The position numbers and the translations under genes are program-made. A stretch of DNA of 18,958 nt from an uncultured Coriobacteriales bacterium. Its GTDB lineage: Bacteria; Actinomycetota; Coriobacteriia; Coriobacteriales; UMGS124. The stretch spans positions 3,591-22,548 of the forward strand of contig CAIFEU010000021.1 of NCBI GenBank assembly GCA_903789505.1. The letters run 5' to 3'. The notes beneath the pieces were generated by a model. It was not told where the DNA came from and searched no databases. It was given only the letters and a program-made list of their open reading frames with translations. Each line of letters starts with the position of its first letter. Within the stretch, counting starts at the first letter, position 1. Shown piece after piece: positions 6,545 through 13,239 of the stretch.

Positions 6545-6565
6545 AAGGAGCGGGGCCCAGGCCCC
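6545..6565 (+). promoter_or_regulatory. Shine-Dalgarno separated from the start by a hairpin
   Basis: AAGGAG (6545-6550) is the best ribosome binding site before the radical SAM gene but lies 24 nt from the ATG at 6575. Between them GGGGC (6552-6556) and GCCCC (6561-6565) form a tight stem-loop, with CCAG as the loop. Folding removes 14 nt and leaves a normal spacing of about 10 nt. No other ribosome binding site is seen. Confidence 0.6.
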
Positions 6566-6574
6566 AGATCACGC

Positions 6575-7384
6575 ATGGACATGATTCGGTACGGCATCAT
6601 CCGCGACAAGCGCCGCCGCGAGGTGGTGCTGCTGCGCGGCCGCGGCTGCGCGTGGCGCCGCTGCGCCTTCTGCGACTACCACCTCGACCGATGCGCCGAC
6701 GCCAACGCCAACTTCGCGCTCAACAGCGCGGTGCTGTCGCACGTCACCGGCACGTACGGCGAACTCGAGGTCAGCAACTCCGGCTCGGTGTTCGAGCTCG
6801 ACCCCCGAACGCTCGGGCTCGTCCGATCCATCTGCGGCAAGCGAGGCATCCGGACGCTGCACTTCGAGTCGCACTGGATGTTCCGGGACCGCATCGCGGA
6901 GCTGCGGGAGGCGTTCCCCGGCGTCAGCCTCAAGCTCAAGCTGGGGTTGGAGACGTTCGACGCCGAACTTCGCGAGCACGTCCTGCACAAGGGCATCGCC
7001 GAGACCGATCCGCGGCTCATCGCGCAGGGCTTCGACGAAGCGAACCTGCTGGTGGGCATCACCGGCCAGACGCTGGAGTCGATGCGCCGGGACATCGAGC
7101 TCGGACTGGAGTGCTTCGAGCGGCTGTGCGTGAACGTGATGTGCGCCAACTCGACGCCCGTGCGCCCCGATCGCACCGTGATCGATGCCTTCATGCAAGG
7201 CCTCTACCCCCAGCTCGCCGCCGACCCGCGCGTCGACGTGCTGCTCGAGAACACCGACTTCGGCATCGGCACCCCAATCGGGGACGACGATGCGAGCGTG
7301 CGGGGCCACGCGGCAGGAATCCCCGCCGGCAAGTCCCTGGGCGAGAGGGCCGCTCGGTGCGCTCAGGGGGGCGATGCGCGATGA
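6575..7384 (+). CDS. Radical SAM protein, probable queuine/queuosine salvage enzyme (QueL-like)
   Basis: A 269-aa cytoplasmic radical S-adenosylmethionine protein. The cluster motif is RGCAWRRCAFCDYH: Cys25, Cys30 and Cys33 give CX4CX2C, instead of the usual CX3CX2C. The rest fits a TIM-barrel: ELEVSNSGSVFELDP (64-78), HFESHWMF, KLKLGLETFD (the usual glycine-rich SAM-contact strand) and LLENTDFGIG. It is coupled to a queuosine precursor transporter by an ATGA overlap. A radical SAM queuine lyase (QueL) is known from clostridial queuosine salvage, and the context makes such a role likely, though sequence alone does not prove it. An alternative start is Met3 (6581). The C-terminal 30 residues are low complexity. 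Confidence 0.82.
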   Translation: MDMIRYGIIRDKRRREVVLLRGRGCAWRRCAFCDYHLDRCADANANFALNSAVLSHVTGTYGELEVSNSGSVFELDPRTLGLVRSICGKRGIRTLHFESHWMFRDRIAELREAFPGVSLKLKLGLETFDAELREHVLHKGIAETDPRLIAQGFDEANLLVGITGQTLESMRRDIELGLECFERLCVNVMCANSTPVRPDRTVIDAFMQGLYPQLAADPRVDVLLENTDFGIGTPIGDDDASVRGHAAGIPAGKSLGERAARCAQGGDAR

Positions 7385-8169
7385 ACGAGCTGCTGCTGTG
7401 CGCGTCGGTCGTCGTGATCTTCGGTTCGGTCGTCCTGTCGTACCGGCTCTTCGGGGCAGCGGGGCTCTACTGCATCTCGGCGGTCGCCGTCATCCTGGCA
7501 AACGTCGAGGTGCTGATTCTGGTGGACGCGTTCGGGATGGAGCAGACGCTGGGCAACGTGCTGTTCGCGTCGACCTTCCTGGTCACCGACATCCTCAGCG
7601 AGTGCGAGGGGAGGCGCGCCGCCAACCGAGCCGTCTGGATGGGCATGTTCGTCTCGGCGTTCTTCCTGGTCGTGAGCCAGAGCTGGATGCTATACCAGCC
7701 CGCGCCCGACGACTGGGCCTCCGGCGCCATCCGCACGGTGTTCTCCAACACGCCGCGGCTGATGGTCGCCTCGCTGGCGGTGTACCTGGTGAGCCAGCTG
7801 TTCGACGTGTGGCTCTACCACCGCTGGTGGTCGCTGACCGAGCGCCTCACCGGCAGCCGCGACCGGTTCCTGTGGCTGCGCAACAACGGCTCGACGCTGG
7901 TGAGCCAGCTGATCAACACCGTCCTGTACAGCCTCCTCGCGTTCTGGGGCGTGTACGACGCGTCCACGCTGCTGTCGATCATAGCGTCGAGCTACCTGAT
8001 CTACATCGCGACGTCGCTGCTCGACACGCCCGCCCTGTACCTGGCGCGGCGCATCAAACGCACCCGCGGGGTGGGTGTGGCGCTGCCCGGCGACGGGCGG
8101 GGCGGCGCCTCTCCCCTCTCCCCCGACGACGCCGCGGACGGCCGCGGACGGCCGGGCGAGGTGCGCTAG
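7381..8169 (+). CDS. yhhQ: Queuosine precursor transporter (YhhQ/DUF165 family)
   Basis: A 262-aa integral membrane protein of the YhhQ (vitamin uptake-like, DUF165) family that imports queuosine precursors such as preQ0, preQ1 or queuine. Family signatures: ASTFLVTDILSECEGRRAAN (63-82), SQLFDVWLYH (138-147) and LRNNGSTLVSQLINTVLYS (166-184). Six hydrophobic segments are visible (about 1-20, 28-50, 84-105, 123-145, 173-192, 197-222). The C-terminal 30 residues are a charged low-complexity tail not needed for the family. Its ATG overlaps the stop of the radical SAM gene (ATGA), so translation is coupled and the pair forms a queuosine salvage unit. Confidence 0.92.
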   Translation: MNELLLCASVVVIFGSVVLSYRLFGAAGLYCISAVAVILANVEVLILVDAFGMEQTLGNVLFASTFLVTDILSECEGRRAANRAVWMGMFVSAFFLVVSQSWMLYQPAPDDWASGAIRTVFSNTPRLMVASLAVYLVSQLFDVWLYHRWWSLTERLTGSRDRFLWLRNNGSTLVSQLINTVLYSLLAFWGVYDASTLLSIIASSYLIYIATSLLDTPALYLARRIKRTRGVGVALPGDGRGGASPLSPDDAADGRGRPGEVR

Positions 8170-8241
8170 CGACGCAATTGCCGTGCGACCGTGACGGGGC
8201 GGTGCCGACACTGCGGCGCGGTGGTACGGGATAGGAGTTCG

Positions 8242-8250
8242 TGTTACGAT
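8242..8250 (+). promoter_or_regulatory. Extended -10 promoter before the 159-aa gene
   Basis: TG-T-TACGAT matches the extended -10 pattern seen elsewhere in the window. The leader would be about 95 nt and carries a perfect 8-bp stem, CCGTCGGC (8303-8310) with GCCGACGG (8316-8323), 30 nt before the start. Confidence 0.5.
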
Positions 8251-8352
8251 AGCCCGCGATTCGACACGCGCCATCGTGCGGGGCGGCGTCGGCGGGCGGC
8301 GCCCGTCGGCAGCGCGCCGACGGCGGCGCACAACGACGAAAGGAAGCCGCCC

Positions 8353-8832
8353 ATGTGCACCAACGGGGTCAACACCGGCCAGTTCGCCCAGATGATGGAG
8401 CAGATCGACGACCACGTGAAGCTCGAGCGCAAGTGGAGCCACAACCTGGGCCACATGGCAGAGGACGCCGGCTTCGAGCAGACCGGCGCCAAGCTGCACG
8501 AGGTCATGGCGGCCCTGGACGAGGTCCGCGCGATGCTTGCCGACGCCCAGGACCTGCTCGAGGCAGAGGCGTCCAAGGCGACCGCGAACGCGGTCGAGGT
8601 CAAGGGCCGCTCGCTGCCGCCGCCTGCCCGCCGCGGCGCCGCCCGGCGGGTGGCGCGGCCCCCGGCCCCCGACGGGCGAAGTGTCCGCCGGGGGCCGGGG
8701 GCACGTGGGGCGTCCCGCCGCGATTCGGGGCGGGACGGGCGAGGGGGTCGAGCGGGCAGCCGACCGGCTCGCCGATTTGCCGCCATGCGGTCGGCTTTTC
8801 CCCGCAAAGGGGCTTCGCGTGTCGTGCGTTAA
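8353..8832 (+). CDS. Unknown protein whose frame runs through its terminators (159 aa)
   Basis: I do not recognise a family. Residues 1-85 look like a genuine helical, coiled-coil-prone protein (QFAQMMEQIDDHVKLERKW, then LHEVMAALDEVRAMLADAQD), acidic and Ala/Leu/Glu-rich. From about residue 86 the composition changes to Arg/Pro/Gly-rich sequence encoded by three successive inverted repeats (8658-8702, 8711-8737, 8758-8796), and the stop TAA comes only at 8830, after the last terminator. All three forward frames are open here, so a single frameshift does not offer an early stop. AAAGGAAG precedes the ATG at good spacing. Either the tail is a real basic extension, the transcript usually ends before the stop, or a stop codon has been lost. 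Confidence 0.65.
   Translation: MCTNGVNTGQFAQMMEQIDDHVKLERKWSHNLGHMAEDAGFEQTGAKLHEVMAALDEVRAMLADAQDLLEAEASKATANAVEVKGRSLPPPARRGAARRVARPPAPDGRSVRRGPGARGASRRDSGRDGRGGRAGSRPARRFAAMRSAFPRKGASRVVR
8658..8702. repeat. Very strong GC hairpin inside the frame of the 159-aa gene
   Basis: Perfect 14-bp arms (GCCCCCGGCCCCCG at 8658-8671 with CGGGGGCCGGGGGC at 8689-8702) and a loop that pairs five more bases (CGGGC with GTCCG). It has no T-run. A second stem of 9 bp follows: CGTCCCGCC (8711-8719) with GGCGGGACG (8729-8737). Confidence 0.75.
8758..8799 (+). terminator. Rho-independent terminator upstream of the stop codon
   Basis: AGCCGACCG (8758-8766) pairs perfectly with CGGTCGGCT (8788-8796) and is followed directly by a T-run (8796-8799). 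A further CCCC/GGGG stem follows at 8800-8812. The in-frame stop codon of the 159-aa gene lies 31 nt beyond the T-run. Confidence 0.7.
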
Positions 8833-8858
8833 CATTTTATTCGATTTCGTGCTATTCT
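8829..8858 (+). promoter_or_regulatory. Promoter of the metal ECF transporter operon
   Basis: TTAACA (8829-8834) is one mismatch from the -35 consensus; 18 bp later TATTCT (8853-8858) forms the -10, preceded by TG at 8850-8851 (extended -10). The AT content stands out. The -35 overlaps the stop codon of the preceding gene. Transcription should begin near 8865. Confidence 0.75.
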
Positions 8859-8889
8859 TCCGTCATCCGCCGCTTCCGGACGCGGCGTC

Positions 8890-8961
8890 CCCCCGCCCGC
8901 GGCGGGGGCATCACCGCCCGACCATGACCGGTCGGATTCGGACCGGGCTCGCCCGACGGGC
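8890..8961 (+). promoter_or_regulatory. Highly structured leader of the cbiM operon
   Basis: Three stems follow one another in the presumed 150-nt leader: CCCCCGCC/GGCGGGGG (8890-8908, 3-nt loop), CCGGTC/GACCGG (8928-8946) and GCCCG-A-CGGGC (8951-8961). No B12 box (GCCACTG-like) is visible, so a cobalamin riboswitch is not supported. A metal-responsive or antitermination role is possible but unproven. Confidence 0.45.
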
Positions 8962-9015
8962 GCGCAGCATCTGGAGCGCCGGGGTCGCCCGGCGGGAGCG
9001 AGGGGGAGCGTCCCA

Positions 9016-10059
9016 ATGCACATTCCCGAGAACTACCTCAGCCCATCGACGTGCGGCGTGTTCGGCGTCGCGACGGTGGGGATATGGGCCGTCGCGATCA
9101 GGAAGGTGAGCAGGAGCGTCCCGAAGGACAAGATGCCGCTACTCGGCGTCGCCGCGGCGTTCTGCTTCCTCGCGATGATGTTCAACATCCCGCTTCCCGG
9201 CGGCACCACGGGGCACGCGGTGTGCGGCACGCTGGTGGCGATCCTGTTCGGGCCGTGGGCGTCGGTCATCGCGGTCTCGATCGCGCTGATCATCCAGGCG
9301 GTCTTCTTCGGCGACGGCGGCATCCTCGCCATCGGCGCCAACTGCTTCAACATGGCGTTCGTCCTGCCCATGGTGGGCTACGGCGTCTACCGCCTGGTGC
9401 GCGGCCGCTCCGGCGGGCTGGGCCGCGAGCTGGTCGCCGCGGGCGTGGGCTCCTACGTGGGCATCAACTGCGCGGCCCTGTGCGCGGCGCTCGAGTTCGG
9501 CGTGCAGCCGCTGCTGTTCACCGACTCCGCCGGCGCGGCGCTGTACTGCCCCTACCCGGTCTCGGTCGCGGTGCCCGCGATGATGGTCGGCCATCTCACG
9601 GTCGCCGGCATCGCCGAGACGGTGTTCACCGTGGGCATCCTCGCCTTCGTGCGCAAGGTGGCCCCGAACTTCGCGCTGCTGCCCGGCTCCTCCGCCCCCG
9701 TGGCGGGCGGGGCGGCGTCGGGGGCCGAGGCCCCGAGCCTCGCCGCGAGCGTCGCCCCGGTGGCCGTGCTGGTGGGTCTGCTCATCGTCGCGACGCCGCT
9801 GGGTCTGCTCGCGGAGGGCGACGCGTGGGGCGAGTGGGGCATCGAGGACCTCGCGAACTCGCTTGGCTACACGCCCAGCGGAATGGCAAGCGGCTGGGAG
9901 TGGACCGCGCTGATGCCCGACTATTCCATAGGCTCTCTGCCCGACTGGGTGGGCTACGTGCTGTCCGCCGTGATCGGGGTCGCCCTGCTCGTGATCGTGT
10001 TCAGGCTGGGCGCCGCCGCCATGAAGACGCCGGTCGACTTCGACGCGAGGCAGGCGTAG
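9016..10059 (+). CDS. cbiM: Ni/Co ECF transporter substrate-binding membrane protein (CbiM/NikM with fused C-terminal domain)
   Basis: A 347-aa membrane protein that binds and imports Ni(II) or Co(II) as the S component of an ECF-type ABC transporter. The N-terminus MHIPENYLSP is diagnostic: in characterised NikM the amino group of Met1, His2 and His67 bind the metal, and here a histidine stands exactly at 67 in PLPGGTTGHAVCG (59-71). This fixes the start at 9016, which has GAGGGGGAG about 9 nt upstream. Hydrophobic segments cover most of 12-215. The C-terminal part (about 248-340: two membrane helices around an extracytoplasmic loop) resembles a fused CbiN/NikN-like PDGLE domain. The PGGTxGH motif is closer to nickel than cobalt systems. 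It heads an operon with EcfT and EcfA genes. Confidence 0.93.
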   Translation: MHIPENYLSPSTCGVFGVATVGIWAVAIRKVSRSVPKDKMPLLGVAAAFCFLAMMFNIPLPGGTTGHAVCGTLVAILFGPWASVIAVSIALIIQAVFFGDGGILAIGANCFNMAFVLPMVGYGVYRLVRGRSGGLGRELVAAGVGSYVGINCAALCAALEFGVQPLLFTDSAGAALYCPYPVSVAVPAMMVGHLTVAGIAETVFTVGILAFVRKVAPNFALLPGSSAPVAGGAASGAEAPSLAASVAPVAVLVGLLIVATPLGLLAEGDAWGEWGIEDLANSLGYTPSGMASGWEWTALMPDYSIGSLPDWVGYVLSAVIGVALLVIVFRLGAAAMKTPVDFDARQA

Positions 10060-10063
10060 TGCG

Positions 10064-11011
10064 ATGGGCGCCGTAGCGCGGGCAGGGGCGTGCGTCCCCG
10101 ACGAGGCGTCGGCCGGCCTGACCGTCGACGGCGGCGCCGGTTCCGGCTCCGCCCCGGCGGGCGCGCGCCTCTCCGGCGCCCCCGCCGAGGGGGCCGGGCG
10201 CGCACGCGGGGGCGACCTGCCCGACTGGCTCGTGGACCCGCCGCGCTACGATCCGCCGCGCGACCGCGACGCGTTCGTGGCGCGCAGCGCGCTGTCGATC
10301 GCCTCGGTGCTGGGGCGTTTCCGTCTGGACGACGGGCGCCCGTCGCCGCTGTCGCCGTCGGCGCCGGCCAAGCTCATCCTCGGCCTGGCGTGCATCCTGC
10401 TCACCTCGCTGTCGCGCAACTACTTCTTCGTGCTCGTCATGCTCGCGCTGGTGCTCGTGCGCGCCTGCCTGCTGCCGTCGCGCAAGCTCGCGCGTGTGGC
10501 GAGCGTGGCGGGGGCGGCCGCGGCGCTCACGGCGCTCGTGATGCTGCCGGCGATTCTGCTGGGGCAGTCGCACTCCGCGCTGCTCGTGGGCACTAAGGTG
10601 CTGGTCTCGGTCTCGATCGCGATGATCGTGGCGCTCACGACGCCCTTCAACGAGATCACCGGCGCCTTGCGGGCGTTCCGGGTGCCCAACCTGTTCATCC
10701 TGACCATCGACATGGCGCTCAAGAACATCGTCTCGCTGGGCAGGATTGCGCTCGAGGTGCTCACGTCGCTGCGTCTGCGCAGCGTGGGGCGCAACCGCGA
10801 CAAGGGCGCCTCGATCGGCGGCACGGCGGGCGTGGTGCTGCTCAAGAGCAAGGAGGCCGCGGAGGTCACCTACGCGTCGATGGAGTGCCGCGGGTTCGAG
10901 GGCGAGTACGTCTCGGGCGGCAGGGGCCAGTGGCGCGCCCATGACGCCGCCTGGGCCGCCGCGCTCGCCGCGCTCGTGGCGCTGTTCGTCTATCTGCAGT
11001 CTCTGGTGTGA
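10064..11011 (+). CDS. cbiQ: ECF transporter transmembrane component (CbiQ/EcfT)
   Basis: A 315-aa EcfT-type permease that couples ATP hydrolysis to the S component. Hydrophobic segments lie at about 103-135, 145-167, 175-192 and 296-313. The coupling helices carry the usual Arg-rich motifs SLRLRSVGRNR (235-245) and MECRGFEGEY (273-282, the counterpart of the A-R-G motif). CbiQ proteins are normally about 230-265 aa; this one has an extra N-terminal 75 residues of Ala/Gly-rich then acidic/Pro-rich sequence. The ATG begins 4 nt after the cbiM stop, and no better internal start with a ribosome binding site is seen. It is followed 19 nt later by the ATPase gene. Confidence 0.92.
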   Translation: MGAVARAGACVPDEASAGLTVDGGAGSGSAPAGARLSGAPAEGAGRARGGDLPDWLVDPPRYDPPRDRDAFVARSALSIASVLGRFRLDDGRPSPLSPSAPAKLILGLACILLTSLSRNYFFVLVMLALVLVRACLLPSRKLARVASVAGAAAALTALVMLPAILLGQSHSALLVGTKVLVSVSIAMIVALTTPFNEITGALRAFRVPNLFILTIDMALKNIVSLGRIALEVLTSLRLRSVGRNRDKGASIGGTAGVVLLKSKEAAEVTYASMECRGFEGEYVSGGRGQWRAHDAAWAAALAALVALFVYLQSLV

Positions 11012-11030
11012 GTGAAGGGCGGGGCAGCGC

Positions 11031-12113
11031 ATGGCCGCATGGAAGCGCGGGGGCGTGCTGGGCGGGAAGGGGTCTGCCAAGGGGCCGACCGCCCGCGGGG
11101 GCGAGACCGAGGGGAAGGCGCCGCGGGAGGAGCCCGACGCAGCGGGGTGGGACGCCGCCGGCGTGGCGGGCGGCGAGCCGGGCGATTCGGGTGAGTCGGG
11201 AGAGCCGGACGGCCTGCCAGGGGCGCGCGGCTCGCATGAGGCGCATGAGGCGGGCCTCCACCCGGCGCGGGCGGCCGGGGCGACCGCGCCGGGCGGCGAC
11301 AGCGAGTGGGACGAGTGGGCGCGCAACCTGGCTCCCGCCTCGCAGCTGCACCCCGCCGAGCTGCACAACCCCCATGCGGCCGACCACGCGGAGGCCAACC
11401 CGCGCGTGCGCCGCTCCAGCTCGCTGATCTGGTTCGACGACTTCTGCTTCGCCTACGAGGACCGGCCGATCCTGCGTCACGTGAACCTCGAGATCGACGA
11501 GGGCGACTCGGTGGTGCTGATCGGCGACAACGGCAGCGGCAAGTCGACGCTGCTCAAGGCCATCAACGGCCTGGTGTTCCCGCAGCGCGGGGCGTACTAC
11601 TTCGACCGCCAGCGGGTCGACGCCGCCTCGATGAAGGACCCGGCGTTCGCCAAGCGCCTGCACCAGCGCGTGGGCTTCATCTTCCAGAACAGCGACGCCC
11701 AGCTGTTCTGCTCCAGCGTCGAGGACGAGATCGCGTTCGGCCCGCGGCAGATGGGCCTGCCCGACGACCAGGTGCGCCGGCGGGTCCAGGACGTGCTCGG
11801 GCTGCTCGGCATCGAGGCGCTGCGCTCCCGCGCGCCGTACAACCTGTCGGGCGGCGAGCAGAAGAAGGTCGCGATCGCCTGCATCCTCTCCATGAGCCCC
11901 GACGTGTACTGCTTCGACGAGCCGCTCAACGGTCTGGACGTCCGCACGCGCGAGTGGCTGCTGGGCTTCCTCAAGCAGCTCAAGCGCTCGGGCAAGACGC
12001 TGATCATCTCGACGCACGACCGGTCGCTGGCGGACGCCCTGGCGGACTACTTCATCTTCGTGGGCGAGCAGCACGAGTACACCGACCGCCCGCACGTCCA
12101 CATCAACGTGTAG
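11031..12113 (+). CDS. cbiO: ECF transporter ATP-binding protein (CbiO/EcfA) with His-rich extension
   Basis: A 360-aa ABC ATPase, the energy-coupling subunit of the Ni/Co importer. From residue 131 it is a standard CbiO: Walker A GDNGSGKST (165-173), Q-loop FQNSDAQLF (218-226), signature LSGGEQ (272-277), Walker B VYCFDEP (292-298) with Glu297, D-loop NGLD (300-303) and switch His329 in STHDR. As only one ATPase gene is present it should act as a homodimer. Unusual is a 130-residue N-terminal extension: Gly/Ala/Glu-rich, then QLHPAELHNPHAADH (105-119) with four histidines in 13 residues and three more at 69, 72 and 77. The C-terminus also has His348, His355 and His357. The extension may bind the imported metal, an inference. 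Confidence 0.93.
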   Translation: MAAWKRGGVLGGKGSAKGPTARGGETEGKAPREEPDAAGWDAAGVAGGEPGDSGESGEPDGLPGARGSHEAHEAGLHPARAAGATAPGGDSEWDEWARNLAPASQLHPAELHNPHAADHAEANPRVRRSSSLIWFDDFCFAYEDRPILRHVNLEIDEGDSVVLIGDNGSGKSTLLKAINGLVFPQRGAYYFDRQRVDAASMKDPAFAKRLHQRVGFIFQNSDAQLFCSSVEDEIAFGPRQMGLPDDQVRRRVQDVLGLLGIEALRSRAPYNLSGGEQKKVAIACILSMSPDVYCFDEPLNGLDVRTREWLLGFLKQLKRSGKTLIISTHDRSLADALADYFIFVGEQHEYTDRPHVHINV

Positions 12114-12178
12114 GCGTCGGCGCCCCGTACGGCGCCCCCGCCGCCCCTTGCTTGCCCTGCCCCATGATGCCATGCGGC

Positions 12179-12187
12179 TGCTATAGT
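12179..12187 (+). promoter_or_regulatory. Extended -10 promoter of the LysR gene
   Basis: TG-C-TATAGT is the best extended -10 in the window; transcription would start near 12194, about 60 nt before the ATG. No -35 at 16-18 bp is visible, which is acceptable for extended -10 promoters. Confidence 0.6.
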
Positions 12188-12255
12188 GGTCGACGGCAAG
12201 GGGGTGTGGACGACTTCCCGCCCTGTCGCGGGCTGTCGAGCGCGAGGGGGTCGCG

Positions 12256-13239
12256 ATGGACATCCAACGTCTCAGGGAGTTTGTCTCACTTGCGAGCTAC
12301 ATGCGCCTCTCCTCGGCGGCGCGGGAGCTGTACATCTCCCCGTCCACTCTCAGCCAGCACATCAGCTCCCTCGAGAAGGAGTTGGGCGGCGACCTCTTCG
12401 TCCGGGCAAACGGCTTCGAGCTCACCCCCAAGGGCGAGCTGGCGCTCGAGCACGCGCAGCGGATTCTCTACGAATACGACGCCCTCTTGCGGGACTGCTC
12501 GCCGCGTGAGGAGGGCTGCGTCGTCACGCTCAACATGCCGAACTACTTCATGGGCAAGCGCGCCATCGCCGACGCGCGCAGGCAGTTTATGATGACGCAC
12601 CCTGGCTATCGCGTGGCGCTCGGCACCAACGAACTGCAGAGCGAGGACCCCGTCGGGATTCTTGCTGAGGGCCGCAGCGAGCTCTCTGGCCTCTACGTGG
12701 TGCGCGGCTCCGGGATATCGATGGAGGACCTCGTGCCGCGGGAGGTCTCCCACATCCGGGTGGCTTCGTACACGTGCGCGTTCGTCTCTTCGCCAGACCA
12801 CCCGCTTGCTGGTAAGCGGGTGCTCAGTGCCATGGACCTGAACGGGGCGACGGTCACACTCAAGCTCTGCCCGGTCTCCTCGATGCTCATGGAGGGCGTC
12901 AGGGCGGCGCTGGAGCGAGACGGAGTGTTCATCCGGGTGATAATGCGCAACAGCACGCGCAACTCTGACGCCTTCCTGACCGATCTGGGAGACGCCTACG
13001 TCCAATGGTTCGAGGAGATCGGAGGGGAGCCCCTGCGCATCCCCGGCATGGTCACCCACTACTACGAGAGGCCAATCGTCGCGGACGCGTACGTCCTGTA
13101 CATGCCGGAGCGCCTGGGTTCCGCCCAGCTTGCCTACCTCGAGGAGGTGCGCCGTGTCGCGCGAGCGGCGGATGCGCTCGCGGACCAATGCGACGGCGGT
13201 GCCGACGGCTCTCCCTCCGAGGCAGGCGCGGGAGAGTAG
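12256..13239 (+). CDS. LysR family transcriptional regulator
   Basis: A 327-aa LysR-type regulator. The N-terminal winged helix-turn-helix is textbook: MDIQRLREFVSLASYMRLSS (1-20), AARELYISPSTLSQHISSLE (21-40) and the wing ELGGDLFVRANGFELTPKGE (42-61). Residues about 88-300 are the effector-binding domain, and the last 25 residues are a low-complexity tail. GAGGGGG lies about 6 nt before the ATG. Its base composition is less GC-rich than that of the transporter genes before it. It stands 335 bp upstream of the Tat ferredoxin gene, in the same direction, with palindromes in the gap, so it is a good candidate to control that gene and hypA; the effector is unknown. Confidence 0.95.
   Translation: MDIQRLREFVSLASYMRLSSAARELYISPSTLSQHISSLEKELGGDLFVRANGFELTPKGELALEHAQRILYEYDALLRDCSPREEGCVVTLNMPNYFMGKRAIADARRQFMMTHPGYRVALGTNELQSEDPVGILAEGRSELSGLYVVRGSGISMEDLVPREVSHIRVASYTCAFVSSPDHPLAGKRVLSAMDLNGATVTLKLCPVSSMLMEGVRAALERDGVFIRVIMRNSTRNSDAFLTDLGDAYVQWFEEIGGEPLRIPGMVTHYYERPIVADAYVLYMPERLGSAQLAYLEEVRRVARAADALADQCDGGADGSPSEAGAGE

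Noticed and set aside
6488..6560. preQ1-I riboswitch before the radical SAM gene
   Set aside because: The A-rich tail ACAAAACTAAGGAG is suggestive and CCTCAG could pair with CTAAGG with one mismatch, but the needed closing stem and loop cannot be built around it.
8600..8660. Frameshift explaining the missing stop of the 159-aa gene
   Set aside because: All three forward frames stay open through this segment, so a one- or two-base shift would not create an early stop.
7690..8835. Minus-strand open frame of 381 codons across the transporter end and the 159-aa gene
   Set aside because: It covers an undoubted plus-strand transporter and terminator structures; its composition is low complexity and no start signal is convincing.
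8840..9015. Cobalamin riboswitch before cbiM
   Set aside because: Expected for cobalt transporters, but no B12-box-like sequence is visible in the leader.
10001..12263. Two long minus-strand frames of 465 codons opposite cbiQ and cbiO
   Set aside because: Both plus-strand genes have clear motifs; the minus translations are Arg/His/Glu-rich reflections of them.
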